Under the pieces are notes generated by a model that searched no databases, was not told the origin of the DNA, and saw only the letters and a list, made by a program, of their open reading frames with translations. Of a DNA stretch of 64,000 bases, positions 36,324-46,028 are shown piece after piece. The first letter of the stretch is position 1. Each line of letters begins with the position of its first letter. The stretch is from the NCBI GenBank assembly GCA_003586115.2, contig QVOM02000126.1:57518943-57582942 (forward strand), written 5' to 3'. This DNA is from Salvator merianae (lineage: Eukaryota; Chordata; Lepidosauria; Squamata; Teiidae). The position numbers were made by a program, and so were the translations under genes.

Positions 36324-36849
36324 TGTAGTAAAAAGCAAAGATGAGGAAAACCATTGGGAAGAGTGTTCCAAACAGCCATTGGAGAGCTTGGTTTTAAATT
36401 TTTTAACTCAGCGTAGGGCAGGCACGGAGGAGCTCTTCCAGTTCATGGAATAACTCTTTCCAAATCAAATGCAGTAAAATCAGACTCCACAGTGACTGAT
36501 CAGGACACATGAGTAGTTTTGCTCATTCCTAAAAGGAAGCCAATAGCTCAGACTCCAAACTGTAAGTCTTTTTCTTATGCTCTTAATCTGCTTTCATCTA
36601 TTTAAGGTGCTGTTTTCCCTTTCTCAGCACACAAACATTACCAAGGCAACTTATATACCAATAAGAGCAATAGTCTCACTTGTCACAGTTTCGAGATTGT
36701 TATGCTTTGAACCTAACCTTTAGGATATGGCTACAATATTCATCTTCAGAAGATATGAAAGTTAGCTGAGTCAAATGCAATACTGTTAATGTTGCTCAAT
36801 TACAATATAAGAGGCAGACAAGACCAAAAGGATATTGAAAAAAGGGGTG

Positions 36850-37613
36850 TTGGGTGCTAAAGGTAATTGGTATGGGAGTAAGTCAAGGGTGTATACTCTC
36901 ACCATATCTGTTTAATCTGTATGTGGAAAAAATAATTCAAAAATATGTCCTGGAAAAAGATGAATGTGGCTTTAAGATAGGAGAGAGAAACATTAACAAC
37001 CTCAGACATGCAGATGATACCACTTTGGTTGCAGAAAAGGGAGAAGATTTAAGGGCCGCACTGGCCAAGGAAGAGAGTGAGAAGATGGGTTTAAGTCTAA
37101 AAGTTAAGACAATGATCACGCCAACAGAAACAATCACACATTTCCAACTAGAGGGTGAAGCTCCGGAAAGAGTTGATGACTTTTGTCTCCTGGGATCTGT
37201 GATTAATAACAAAGGGTCTAGCTCTTAAGAAGCACATCAAAAGTTGGGTCTGGGAATGGCAGCAAAGAAAGATTTAATGAAGGTTTTTTAAGTGGTTAAC
37301 ATCATGGATTTTAGTGCTGTGCTTTATGGATGTGAAAGGTGGAGAGTGACAAAGTAAAATCAGAAACATGTAGAGTTTTTTTGAACCTGGGTGCTAGAGA
37401 AGGCGTCTTTGGGTACTAGGGGCAGGTAGAAAGACCAGTCAGTGGATTCTAGACCAAATAAAATTTCAGTAGTTAGAAGAAGCACAAATGACAAGGTTTA
37501 AACTGTCATACTTTGGGCACACAAAGAGAAGATTAAACTTCCTGTAAAACATGGTGATGCTTGAGAAAGTAGAAGGCAGAAGAAAAAGAGGCTGCCCACC
37601 TAGTAGACAGATA
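36850..37613 (+). mobile_element. BovB/RTE LINE, RT C-terminal part
   Basis: The open stretch reads GVSQGCILSPYLFNLYVEKI, then NINNLRHADDTTLVAEKGED with the catalytic block as HADD instead of the usual YADD, then a thumb ending in DDFCLLGSVINNKGSSS. After a stop the text continues in other frames: ALWMERW-like and LSYFGHTKRR-like parts, and GRRKRGCPPS just before the insertion at 37614. This is the RTE-clade BovB enzyme of squamates. The histidine at the first catalytic position and the frameshifts show it is dead. The endonuclease and N-terminal RT are missing. Confidence 0.85.
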
Positions 37614-37993
37614 GGGCCAGTTCGCACTTGACAGCTTGGCATGGTGTGATAATACCATACCAGGCCATGAAGATCAAGTACAATGTGGCCATTCACAGTT
37701 AAAACACTCAACTGGCCTTCTACTTGGTCAGCAGCGCTTGAAGTGTGAATGGCCAGCCCGAGCTGCGTGGATCACCAAAGTAATGGCCGTACTGGCATCC
37801 AGTGAGAGGCTGACAGTTGTCATGGTGATCTGGATGCAGAGCACGACTGCATAGCCACAATCATGTCATCACACCCACCACACGCACCAGAAGAGGGTGC
37901 GAATGTTGGCATCCTGTCTACCACTGGATGATTTGGGGAGAAGCCTGGGGCAACTTCTGGTAACTTGTTGCAGCTCCCTGGTGTAGACGGGCC
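37614..37993 (+). mobile_element. Family A MITE inserted in BovB
   Basis: GGGCCAGTTCGCACTTGACA starts the element right after GACAGATA, and GCATGGTGTGATAATACCAT is the shared family A interior. The right end (GTGTAGACGGGCC) is a mutated terminal repeat. The flanks are the two parts of one BovB reading, so the element inserted after the LINE. The target duplication is not clear because the right boundary is eroded. Confidence 0.7.
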
Positions 37994-38130
37994 TCACTAG
38001 TGAATGGACTGGTGCTCACTATGAGGTAAGTTCAAAAAGCCCCATAAACTCAACTATGACAGCAATGAAAGCCTCCCTGCTAGACCTAAGAAAGGTCATA
38101 GAAACCCAGTCAGTATGGTTGCCAAGTGTT
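37994..38130 (+). mobile_element. BovB/RTE LINE, C-terminal remnant
   Basis: The reading TAMKASLLDLRKVIETQSVW corresponds to the last helix of BovB ORF2 (a stretch of the form SMxxSLxELRxxVEDRxxW). It continues the element broken off at 37613. No tail or poly-A is seen before the next element begins at 38163. Confidence 0.6.
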
Positions 38131-38162
38131 GGTTACAAGTGGGCTTTTTATTTTTGTTGAAC

Positions 38163-38390
38163 AACAAATTCTGGTCACCTCACCTCAGAAAGAATATTGT
38201 GGAACTGGAGAAGGTGCAGAAAAGGGCAACCAGAATGAACAAGGGGCTGGAACACCTTCCTTATGAAATCAGGCTGCAACAATTAGGCCACTTCAGCCTT
38301 GAAAGATGATGTTTAAGAGGGGACATGGTTGAAGTATATAAATTATGCATAGTGTGGGAAAGGTGGATAGAGAAACAACAATAGAACCAG
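38163..38390 (+). mobile_element. CR1-like LINE 3' fragment
   Basis: FWSPHLRKNIVELEKVQKRA is followed by TRMNKGLEHLPYEIRLQQLG and HFSLER, the end of CR1-like ORF2. The UTR stops at about 38390 in GAAACAACAATAGAACC, well before the usual tail. It lies directly behind the BovB remnant. Confidence 0.8.
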
Positions 38391-38430
38391 GAGGCACCTA
38401 GGCAATGTGCTGACAGGACCTATAACTCGG

Positions 38431-38498
38431 AATTATCCTGGCACTATGTTGGGATTGCCATATGTGTCATGGCAATTCCAACATAGCCCTGGGATATT
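38431..38498. repeat. 68-nt near-perfect hairpin
   Basis: AATTATCCTGGCACTATGTT and GGGATTGCCAT (left arm, 38431-38461) pair with ATGGCAATTCCAACATAGCC and CTGGGATATTG (right arm, 38468-38498). There are only a few mismatches and the loop is about 6 nt. It resembles a pre-microRNA fold, but the flanking sequence is MITE-like, so a transposon origin is likely. Confidence 0.65.
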
Positions 38499-38499
38499 G

Positions 38500-39719
38500 G
38501 GTGAAATCCCACAACTCAGGTTTCCCCTTCATTCAGTAGGACTGACCTTATCTGATGCTTACTCCCAGGATCTGCCATCTTGGAAATGACCATCGCACAT
38601 GTGCAGGGCCAAAGGGGGCAAAAATGTCCTCTGCTCATGCCCACGGTGGCAATCATGCACTTCTGGGTATTTCATGCTGTCAACATACCTGGATGTACAT
38701 GCTGCATCATCCCAGGAGCAAGCGTCCAGATAGGTAAGTGTCTGTGCTTGTCCCATAATTTTGCTCTGCTGTCTGATAAAGATGGCAAGAGGCAATTGCA
38801 GGATCTAAACAAAAATGCATATTCTCCTCTTTGGAGGCAGCCTCCAATGTGCCCCATATGGAATAAGACCCAGTGCAGAATGGTTCTAAGCCTCATAAGA
38901 ATTAACTGGTCTACAGATAACTTGAACATTACAAACTAGCAGTTTAGCTTGTAAACCAGTCTTTGGCAATCTTGCAGAGGTTTAGGGCTAAAACCCTCAC
39001 TCATGCTAGCCAATCCATGTGACTAAAGTAGGCCATAATCATTGAAACTTAATGGTATATAAAGAAGAAAGCCTCTATAAAAATAAACATTTCTTTGTGT
39101 TCTTTTTATAAGTGTCCCTGGATTTAAAGACTACGCACAGTAATCCTTTCTTTGAAAAGGACTGTTAAAAAGAATCACCCTTACAAGAAGAAGCAGGTCT
39201 GAATCATTGTGGCTGGATTTTGTTGACCTTAATGCTTAAGACTCTTTTACTAGCATCTTTGACATGTGGTTGCTAACTATGCTTCTATGATGTCACCATC
39301 TCTTCTCCAGCTGATTCATCTCTCTCAGCAACTGAGCTGTACCTCATTGCAAAATGTGCTGCAATCAGAATTCTGTCTCTCTGTCCCATCTGAACTCCTT
39401 GTTGACAGTAGGACCACCAAAACATAGGATCCACCTTCGGGGCCCATAACATTTTGCTAGGATTGGATTCAATGGCCTTTACTTGCATTGGCCTCTCCAA
39501 ATGCTCACAATGGTTGTTGTTCTTTCCTGTGCAGATGGTTCATATTTTTCTGGAATTCAGAATTCTGGAATGAAAGGGCAACACTGAAGTGACTGGAGGA
39601 CATTTCTGTCACATGCAGTCCCTTGGTTTTTCCTGGAAATCTGAAAAAATGTCATTTTGGCAGGGTGGCATAAATAACTCTGAGGGCATCTTCATAGTAT
39701 CAATCACAACAGGGACAAT
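38500..39719. other. unannotated stretch, partly MITE-like
   Basis: The last part of 38500-38900 ends in GGAATAAGACCCAGTGCAGA, which resembles the right end of family C, so a longer relative may occupy 38395-38890. The rest has no recognised gene or repeat. Confidence 0.3.
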
Positions 39720-40438
39720 GGGCCTGTTCACACTTGTAACTAGTGAGAGTCAGGAACGCTCACTAGACAAGTGCATTCGCACCAAAGGATGGCCGTAGCA
39801 ACCGGCAGCGGACTTCATGACGCATCTCGCACATGTGCACTGGGCCTCTCCCCCCCGTAGCGCGATTGGGCCTTCCTGATCGGGCCCATGGCACCCTGAT
39901 CGGGCCTGCCCAACCTCATTGGGGTGATTGGGGTGCCACAGGCCTGAACGGGAAGGCCCAATTGCGCTACGGGGGGGGAGAGGCCCAGTCCACATGCGCG
40001 AGCCGCGTCATCGCTGTGTGCACTGCGCGGGCCTCCCGGTCACCATGGCAGCAGCCTGATGCCTGCCAGCCGTTGCCACAGCACCTGCCCTTCACGCCCG
40101 CAATCGGGCATCAAAACACTGGATGGGGCGCAGCGTGGCCCCATTTGGCATCCCAGGTCTGATCGCAGCAGTGTGGGCCCATTGTCCACCGTTCATGCGA
40201 ACGCGGAGCTGCTGCAGTTGCCATGGCAGCGGCCGGCTACTTGCCGGCTGCTGTCATGGCGAGCATCAGGAATGGATAATGGTGTTCACACTCACGAATG
40301 CCATTATCCAGCCTAAGACAAGTTTTCAGGTCCCAGTGTGCAGACAGTGTCTGCATGATGGGGTCTGTTCCATGCTAGAATGGGCTAATTAGAATGGGCT
40401 AATTAGCCCATTCTAGCGTGGGAAGTGCGAACAGGCCC
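39720..40438 (+). mobile_element. Family A MITE, complete, TSD AAT
   Basis: GGGCCTGTTCACACTTG at the left is the reverse complement of AAGTGCGAACAGGCCC at the right with two differences. AAT flanks both ends (39717-39719 and 40439-40441). The 719-bp interior is GC- and CpG-rich, unlike the surrounding A/T-rich DNA, and includes a long palindrome (39816-40010). A second palindrome, AATTAGCCCATTCTAG, lies near the right end. The open frames here (81, 109, 85 and 89 codons) are chance in CpG-rich palindromic DNA. Confidence 0.9.
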
Positions 40439-40444
40439 AATGTG

Positions 40445-40920
40445 TGCCGCAACCCAATATCATTTTGTGAGTTCGGGCTTGCTGGGTGAAAAGGAAATGG
40501 AGGAGCAGGTGGCATCCATCACAAATGTAAGTATTATAATGTGATTACTTGGATTCAAAAACCAAGTCAATAAAACAAAGGTTTGCATTGAATATCTGGC
40601 TTGGTGGAGAGAGCAGAAGACTCACATTTGGGAAAAAGAGGGTGGGATTTGTAGGTGTCCAAGCAATCATTATTCAGAGGTAAAGAAATAGGGACACCAG
40701 GGAAGAAACTAGGTAGATAAGAAAAGAACATGAATATATTTTCACAAAAACAACAATTTGAGGGCGGGATCTGGTTCAACTGGTAGTGGTGTGGTAAACT
40801 GGCTTGAATCTATGAAATCAGCCATAGTTGTGCTTTTTTTTTTTTTTTTTGCTGTGTTTGTGGGTGTCAATATGTTTTTGAAGATGTTGACATGGTTTTG
40901 AGGGTTTTATTTAAAAAAGA
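40445..40920. other. unannotated stretch
   Basis: No recognised gene or repeat. A poly-T tract (about 18 T) lies at 40834-40852. Confidence 0.4.
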
Positions 40921-40923
40921 CAT

Positions 40924-41042
40924 GGGCCTTTCCCACACTGGGCCTCATTCTGGCATATATCCTGGAATAGAGGCCTGCCATTTGCATGCTATTACAGAAT
41001 ATGGCAGGCCCTGGATGGAAAATGGCCCAATGTGGAAAGGAA
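40924..41042. mobile_element. Family C MITE, complete, TSD CAT
   Basis: GGGCCTTTCCCACACTGGGC at the left pairs with GGCCCAATGTGGAAAGG at the right. CAT is found on both sides (40921-40923 and 41043-41045). The interior ATATATCCTGGAATAGAGGC and ATGGCAGGCCCTGGAT are shared with the other family C copies. The whole unit can fold into one hairpin. Confidence 0.8.
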
Positions 41043-41049
41043 CATAGTC

Positions 41050-42640
41050 TCTGAAAGAGCTGCCTTATTGAGCTAACTGTAGTTGGTGCCACAGTAATGT
41101 CTTGGAGACACTATTGTGAATTCATTTGAACAATCCCCATAGTACTTACTGACCTTATAGAGAGGAGTAGCAAAAGCGGAGAGTGCAAACCTGGGTTTGT
41201 GGAAGTCTGATAGGCTGATATGGACAGCATCCCAATTGTTGGCATCTCAATTGTCATGCTGCTGAGTTCAGCAAAAAGGGAGATAAACACATAGACAAAT
41301 CCCTGATTTATGGGTTTTTGGAGCAAATTACCATTTAAAAGTATGGATATTCATAAGAACCCATACTTTGGGTTTAAAGAATTTTCTCTCATATAGCATG
41401 GTTTTGTATGGTACATTTTTGCTCTTGCACAGTCAGTGTAATGCTATTTCCCCTGTTTAACACAATCCAAGAAGCTTGCAATAACATAATTTGGCTTCTG
41501 CCTCATTACTGAGCTACTCTGGTAAACTAGCTCTTTTCTTTGTGGCACCATTGACTTAAGTTAGTGGACTGGCCTTCTGTGGTTCCTTAAGCCCTGGTTT
41601 TCCAAAGGAAGCCAATAATTAAAAAACAATCCACAGCATTCTATGAAGGGTGATAGAGATGCTCACAGACTTCATGGTCACTGGGCAGTTTCAACCCAGA
41701 GAACAATTTCTGTTGGTCCAACTTAGTTTTCACATATGCTGAAAGACCTTAGTTTTGAAACCTCATGTTGCACAGAACATCAGTTCAAGGTTTCTCTTTC
41801 ACTGGGCTTGATCCAGATGTACTGAAATGACACCATGGGAGTACTCAAAGAACATGGGAACTGCACATAGTTGGATCTATTAAGCAGACTTCCCACTCCA
41901 GAGTTTTCCTCTTCTTTGCCACCCTAGCCACTGCCACCATTACCATTTTGTGGGCCTATCTGGAAGGACTTTTAAGAATCTGAGTAGCACAGGCCTGTTT
42001 CAGGAGGCACCAAAAATAGCCAACTTCTGTGGCTACCTCCAAAATGGTGCCTGGCAGGAACATCAAAACCTGGCTTTGACATTTGCGCTGCCGTGGGTGG
42101 ATTGGTGAACAACCACTCTGGCCGTGGATGCAGCAGGAACTGCTGAGATATGCCCCTTAATGTTATACTGGTTTTCACATGCTTTTTTATCAGCAGCAGG
42201 CCTTTGTGCTGCTTCCCTGTGTTTTATCATCCTGTGTTACCATTATTTTCATAAACCTCTTAGTGAATGTATGATATATGTGTACTAAATAAAAATATTT
42301 TAAAAAATAACTATTGCAAGTTTCTAGCTTGCGGCTGTTAGTAAAAAGTTATTAGGTTTAAAATCTGCTTTACCACTGTTCTTGGCATGCTTGCTCAAAA
42401 ATGCTTTTAGATTCCTCACGTATCTACAAGCACATATTGCTATTTTTTTCTTCTTCTTTTATTTTTCTCTTCAGCTGTTAAGATGGCCTCTAAAGGTACA
42501 CAATAATCACTTCGCATATTTTTGTTTCATAAATAATCTTTACATTGGTAAACTTCTCATCTTCATATTGATAGTCAGCCAGTAGTGCTCATTAAAAGCT
42601 GAAATGATTTTATTGCTTTTTCTCATATGATATTTAGTAT
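41050..42640. other. unannotated stretch
   Basis: No recognised gene. An A-rich end at 42243-42310 (TACTAAATAAAAATATTTTA) might close an old LINE or SINE. See the weak microexon candidate at 42475. Confidence 0.35.
42475..42495 (+). other. weak candidate 21-nt microexon
   Basis: A long polypyrimidine tract (42441-42472, TTCTTCTTCTTTTATTTTTC) ends in TTCAG at 42474. After 21 bases comes AAAG before GTACAC. The 21 bases keep a reading frame, and also contain ATGGCC. The donor has only moderate fit. This is a signal to test, not a gene call. Confidence 0.12.
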
Positions 42641-42651
42641 GGAGTCCGCAG

Positions 42652-42962
42652 TAAAGATGTACAAAATTTGTTTCACATTTGAACATTCGATCAAATATTT
42701 CACATCTACAGATATTCAAATTGAATTAAAAAATAAACAAACCTCTTCCTTTGCAAAAGTGGAATATTCATTCCAATATTCACATTTTCATTGTGTTTTG
42801 ATCCATGAATGGGCATTTTCAATGGGGAACACATTGTGAAAACCACGAAAATGAATGCGAACCCCCCCTTTTTCAACATTGCAATTTGCTGATGAGGCAA
42901 AAATTCAGATTGTCTCTCCAACAGCAATTCAAAAATGTGAATTTTGTTTGTATACATCCCTA
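42652..42962 (-). mobile_element. AT-rich hAT MITE, complete, 8-bp TSD
   Basis: TAAAGATGTACAAAATTTG at the left and CAAATTTTTG-type text ending TATACATCCCTA at the right are mutated terminal repeats. The flanks are GTCCGCAG (42644-42651) and GTCTGCAG (42963-42970), 7 of 8 bases alike. This is the hAT hallmark. It is the reverse orientation of the copies at 30008 and 55947. Length 311 bp, no coding capacity. Confidence 0.85.
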
Positions 42963-42974
42963 GTCTGCAGAGCA

Positions 42975-43705
42975 AGAGCAGGGATATCTGCAAACCAGTG
43001 GTATATCTATTTGGGCAGTCTCTTCTCAATACAATTATGATCACATTTAACTTGGGCAGCTTTTTGTTTCTGAATTAATAGATATAACTGTACTGACTCA
43101 AGCAAATGGACTCAAATTACCTTTTATACTTACATTGAATAACTTCTGCTGTTGGTTTCAATGAGTTTTACACTAAGCTGTGCAGAGTTCGTTCTTTTCT
43201 CTCAGTCCTCCTGTCCAGTTTCTTTATTTTGCTAAATTGGGCCATTTGCTGTTGCTCTGCAAGGGGTATAAAGCTCTTGTGATTTTAAATGTACTCACTA
43301 TTGGAAGAGCCTTTCACCCATCCCTTATTCTGGGGAATGTGCTAAGTTCCAGTTTAGAATCATTCCCTAATTTGGAACCTGAATGAGCCCTTTATGAACA
43401 ACCAGTATTTTATGGACTTGGAGATGACTTGGAGTCTCAAGTTGTTGTACAAAACTGTTGATTTTTCTTCAGGAGATGGAAGACGTAAAACATGTTTTGT
43501 CCTGTGATTGATGTTTATGAACTCCAAGCTGATGACAGATAAGATGACGGGCAAACTGGTCTTGTGGGTTGGCCTGTAGCTTCATTCTGTACCACTTTTG
43601 TGGGTTTATTTTTGTTGTATGAGGATACTATATGATGAAACCAAATGCAACATGATTTGTGTGACGTTTTATTCAGAAATATGCTTCACTGAGTTCAAGG
43701 ATCTT
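42975..43705. other. unannotated stretch
   Basis: No recognised gene or repeat. Confidence 0.4.
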
Positions 43706-44069
43706 AGCGCATTTTCACATTTCACACCTTAGAAGGGGACAATTATCCCATTCTAAGGTGGTGTTGACCACACAGCACAGTCACCGTCTTCACTGTATGG
43801 CTGTAGTCTGCACTACGAGGCATGATCAGGTGATCACACAGGCTTGGCTGCCGTTTGTGGTGCAGCAGGCATAGTAAGTGCAAATGCACTTTACCGGGAC
43901 CTGACTATCAGCTCCCGGTAAAGCTGTGGAGCACCAATTTGTGCTCCACAGCTAGTTGTGATCAGGAGCATGGTTATGCTGCTCCTGGTTGCAAGGGCCT
44001 CTTCAAAGTGCAGAAGCACTTTGCTAGCAAGCATCCCTGATGCTTGCTAGAAAAAATGCGAACAGACTC
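43706..44069. mobile_element. Family A MITE, old copy
   Basis: The left end (CATTTTCACATTTCACACCT) and right end (TGCGAACAGACTC) are mutated family A ends. The interior shares GATCAGGTGATCACAC and a palindrome CTGTGGAGCACCAATTTGTG plus CTCCACAGC with the copy at 46029. Just inside the right end is GCTAGCAAGCATCCCTGATG, itself part of a palindrome with CTTGCTAG. No clear target duplication remains. Confidence 0.7.
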
Positions 44070-44079
44070 TTTACTCTCT

Positions 44080-44165
44080 TATAAGTACATATATAAAATT
44101 AATTAATTAATTATTCATTCCAAGCTCTTCTATCCTGCTCTTCCCCCAAAGGTCTCAAGATGGGT
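44080..44165 (-). mobile_element. possible LINE/SINE 3' end, reverse
   Basis: AATTAATTAATTATTCATTC is followed by CTTCTATCCTGCTCTTCCCC and CAAAGGTCTCAAGATGGG. This resembles the reverse reading of a widespread reptile LINE end ('...tatcccgcccttcccccaag...'). Only about 85 bp are present, and the family is uncertain. Confidence 0.4.
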
Positions 44166-44304
44166 CCCAATATTAAATAAAAACATCAGAATTACAGCTT
44201 AACTCATGCAACTCCTCATGTGTAAGGGATCCTCAAAGACTTCGTGTAGCTCAAGTTTGAAAGGAAGAATTCCTGCCTATCTGCCTGCCCAGATGAGATA
44301 AAAT

Positions 44305-44465
44305 GTATTTATTTATTTATTTAATGTATGTACTGCAGATTCCAAAAGTCTCTACATGGGTTACAAAAAAGAATAGCAGAAATAATACTAAAACTGAAAA
44401 TAATCACCCTATTAAAAAGTATCAGTGGCATGGGTGAAAAAGTGCTTTTGAGGATTTTTTGGACA
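44305..44465 (-). mobile_element. possible LINE 3' UTR fragment, reverse
   Basis: A (TTTA)n stretch at 44308-44323 precedes GTACTGCAGATTCCAAAAGT and an A-rich passage. It is similar in layout to 33355-33515 and is followed in the same way by a CR1-like tail. Confidence 0.35.
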
Positions 44466-44467
44466 CA

Positions 44468-44575
44468 GAAGAACATAAGAACATAAGAGGAGCCCTGTTG
44501 GATCAGGCCACAGTCCATCTAGCTCAGCATCCTGTTCCAAACAGCAACTGCCCATATTTCCAGAGAGCAGAGGTC
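44468..44575 (-). mobile_element. CR1-like LINE 3' tail, reverse strand
   Basis: AAGAACATAAGAACATAAGA is followed by GCCCTGTTGGATCAGGCCAC and CTCAGCATCCTGTTCCAAAC, the reverse complement of the tails at 22800 and 26470. Only about 105 bp remain. Confidence 0.8.
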
Positions 44576-44599
44576 TGTAGTTAAAAATATAGTTTTCAT

Positions 44600-45630
44600 G
44601 CTGCCCAGAATTTTGTACTGTGCTTTACGCTTACTGTAGTTGTGTTAAGTAATTGTGCATTTTAGGTTCAAATGCATATAAATGTGCATGTTTTACATTG
44701 CAATGCCTGCTGAAATTATAGATTTGGTTTTTTAATGTAAAATAATGTGGAAGTGGTTCAGTTTTTGAATACATGCATGCAAAGTTAGTGTTGACCAAAA
44801 GTAGGTGGATTTGTCTGTTTTCATAATTATTGCTTTCTGAGAGGTTCCGTTCTTCCTGTGTCAGGATTTGACATTTCTGACATACAACTCACTGAAATGT
44901 TTTGCTTGAACAGAGTAAATAAAATTAAAATAAAATTTTCCTTCAGTTTTGATGTGCTATTTATACCTATAAAACTTTTATATCACCATATTGTCCATGA
45001 AAATATCTGGATTTATTTTGCTGCATATAAATAGTCCAAAAAATACAATGAATTTAAAGCATTGTTCTTCGTTCCTGTGGCTATATTCTCTGTGTTTATT
45101 TTTGACTAGTTTTCTTCTCTCATACTTTTCCTGTAGCAGCTCTATGTCCTTTTAGAAAGTTTTCTAAAATGTATACATTTACCTTCAGGATAAATTCATA
45201 ACAATATTTGGAAAGAATGTTCATTTTATAATTAAGGCTTTACCCACTCCTTACCCTCAAATATTTTGGCAGCTGAGCCAAGTCTAAACTCTCAAGTGGA
45301 ATTTACTTAATTATGATTTGCTGTAGTGTTATTTAAAAGGGGTCGCTAGGTTAAAGCTATTTAAGCCTATCTGCATTAAACAGAATAGCCTTTGTGCTGC
45401 TTTGTCTCAAAATGGTGTTAGTCATTACATGAGGTGAACACAGAAACATTCCTGGCCTAGCTTAATGCATTGGAAGATGGGTGTCTCCCTTGGGGATGGA
45501 ACTTATACTATGGGACAAACTACATGATTATTTGCTACTTGCAGTACTAGAAACCAGGCGTAACAGGGAGGCATTCAGACCCAACCTTCTGACCAGTGTG
45601 CATTATTTGCTATTCTCTTAGTCTATGGTC
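44600..45630. other. unique DNA, enhancer-like in part
   Basis: No recognised gene or repeat. 45300-45440 is repeat-free with TTACTTAATTATGATTTGCT, TATTTAAAAGGGG and TTAAACAGAATAGCC, which look like clustered homeodomain and MEF2-like sites. This is a visual impression only. Confidence 0.3.
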
Positions 45631-45860
45631 TAATCTGCATAGATCCTTAATCCAGATTATACGTACTTTGCATGTAGGCCTCTAGATCCACTTGTTAATG
45701 CAGATCTACGAGTCCCTGTCCCCTGCTGGTTCTGCTCTGTCTGCACGAGACAGAGACAGATCTGGATTAAGGAAGTCTTAATCCTGATCTTTGGTAGACC
45801 CACTTAATTGTGTTTACCAGGGGACCAGCACGGCCCTGATCTGGAACATGGGAGATGGTT
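45630..45860 (+). repeat. interspersed repeat 'D', copy 1
   Basis: GATCCTTAATCCAGATTATA at the left, CCCTGTCCCCTGCTGGTTCT in the middle and GCCCTGATCTGGAACATGGG at the right match, in reverse complement, the stretch at 50808-50990. A further internal reverse copy of the left end (ATCTGGATTAAGGAAG) suggests a palindromic element. No family name can be given. Confidence 0.65.
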
Positions 45861-46028
45861 ACTGGGGGGCTGCTCTATCTGCATTCATCAGTGAATATAA
45901 AAAGAATCTGCGTATGTGCTCTGAACAAACAAGCAAGTATCATGCCTAGAAGATGCAAAGACAGGGTTGATCCATGAGTATCTATGCCTGCCTTCCATGT
46001 AGTTTCTTTTTCCAGCTTTGGCAACATT

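Noticed and set aside
39750..40392. several 70 to 110 codon frames rich in proline and glycine
   Set aside because: They overlap on both strands within the CpG-rich core of a MITE, where long frames arise from base composition.
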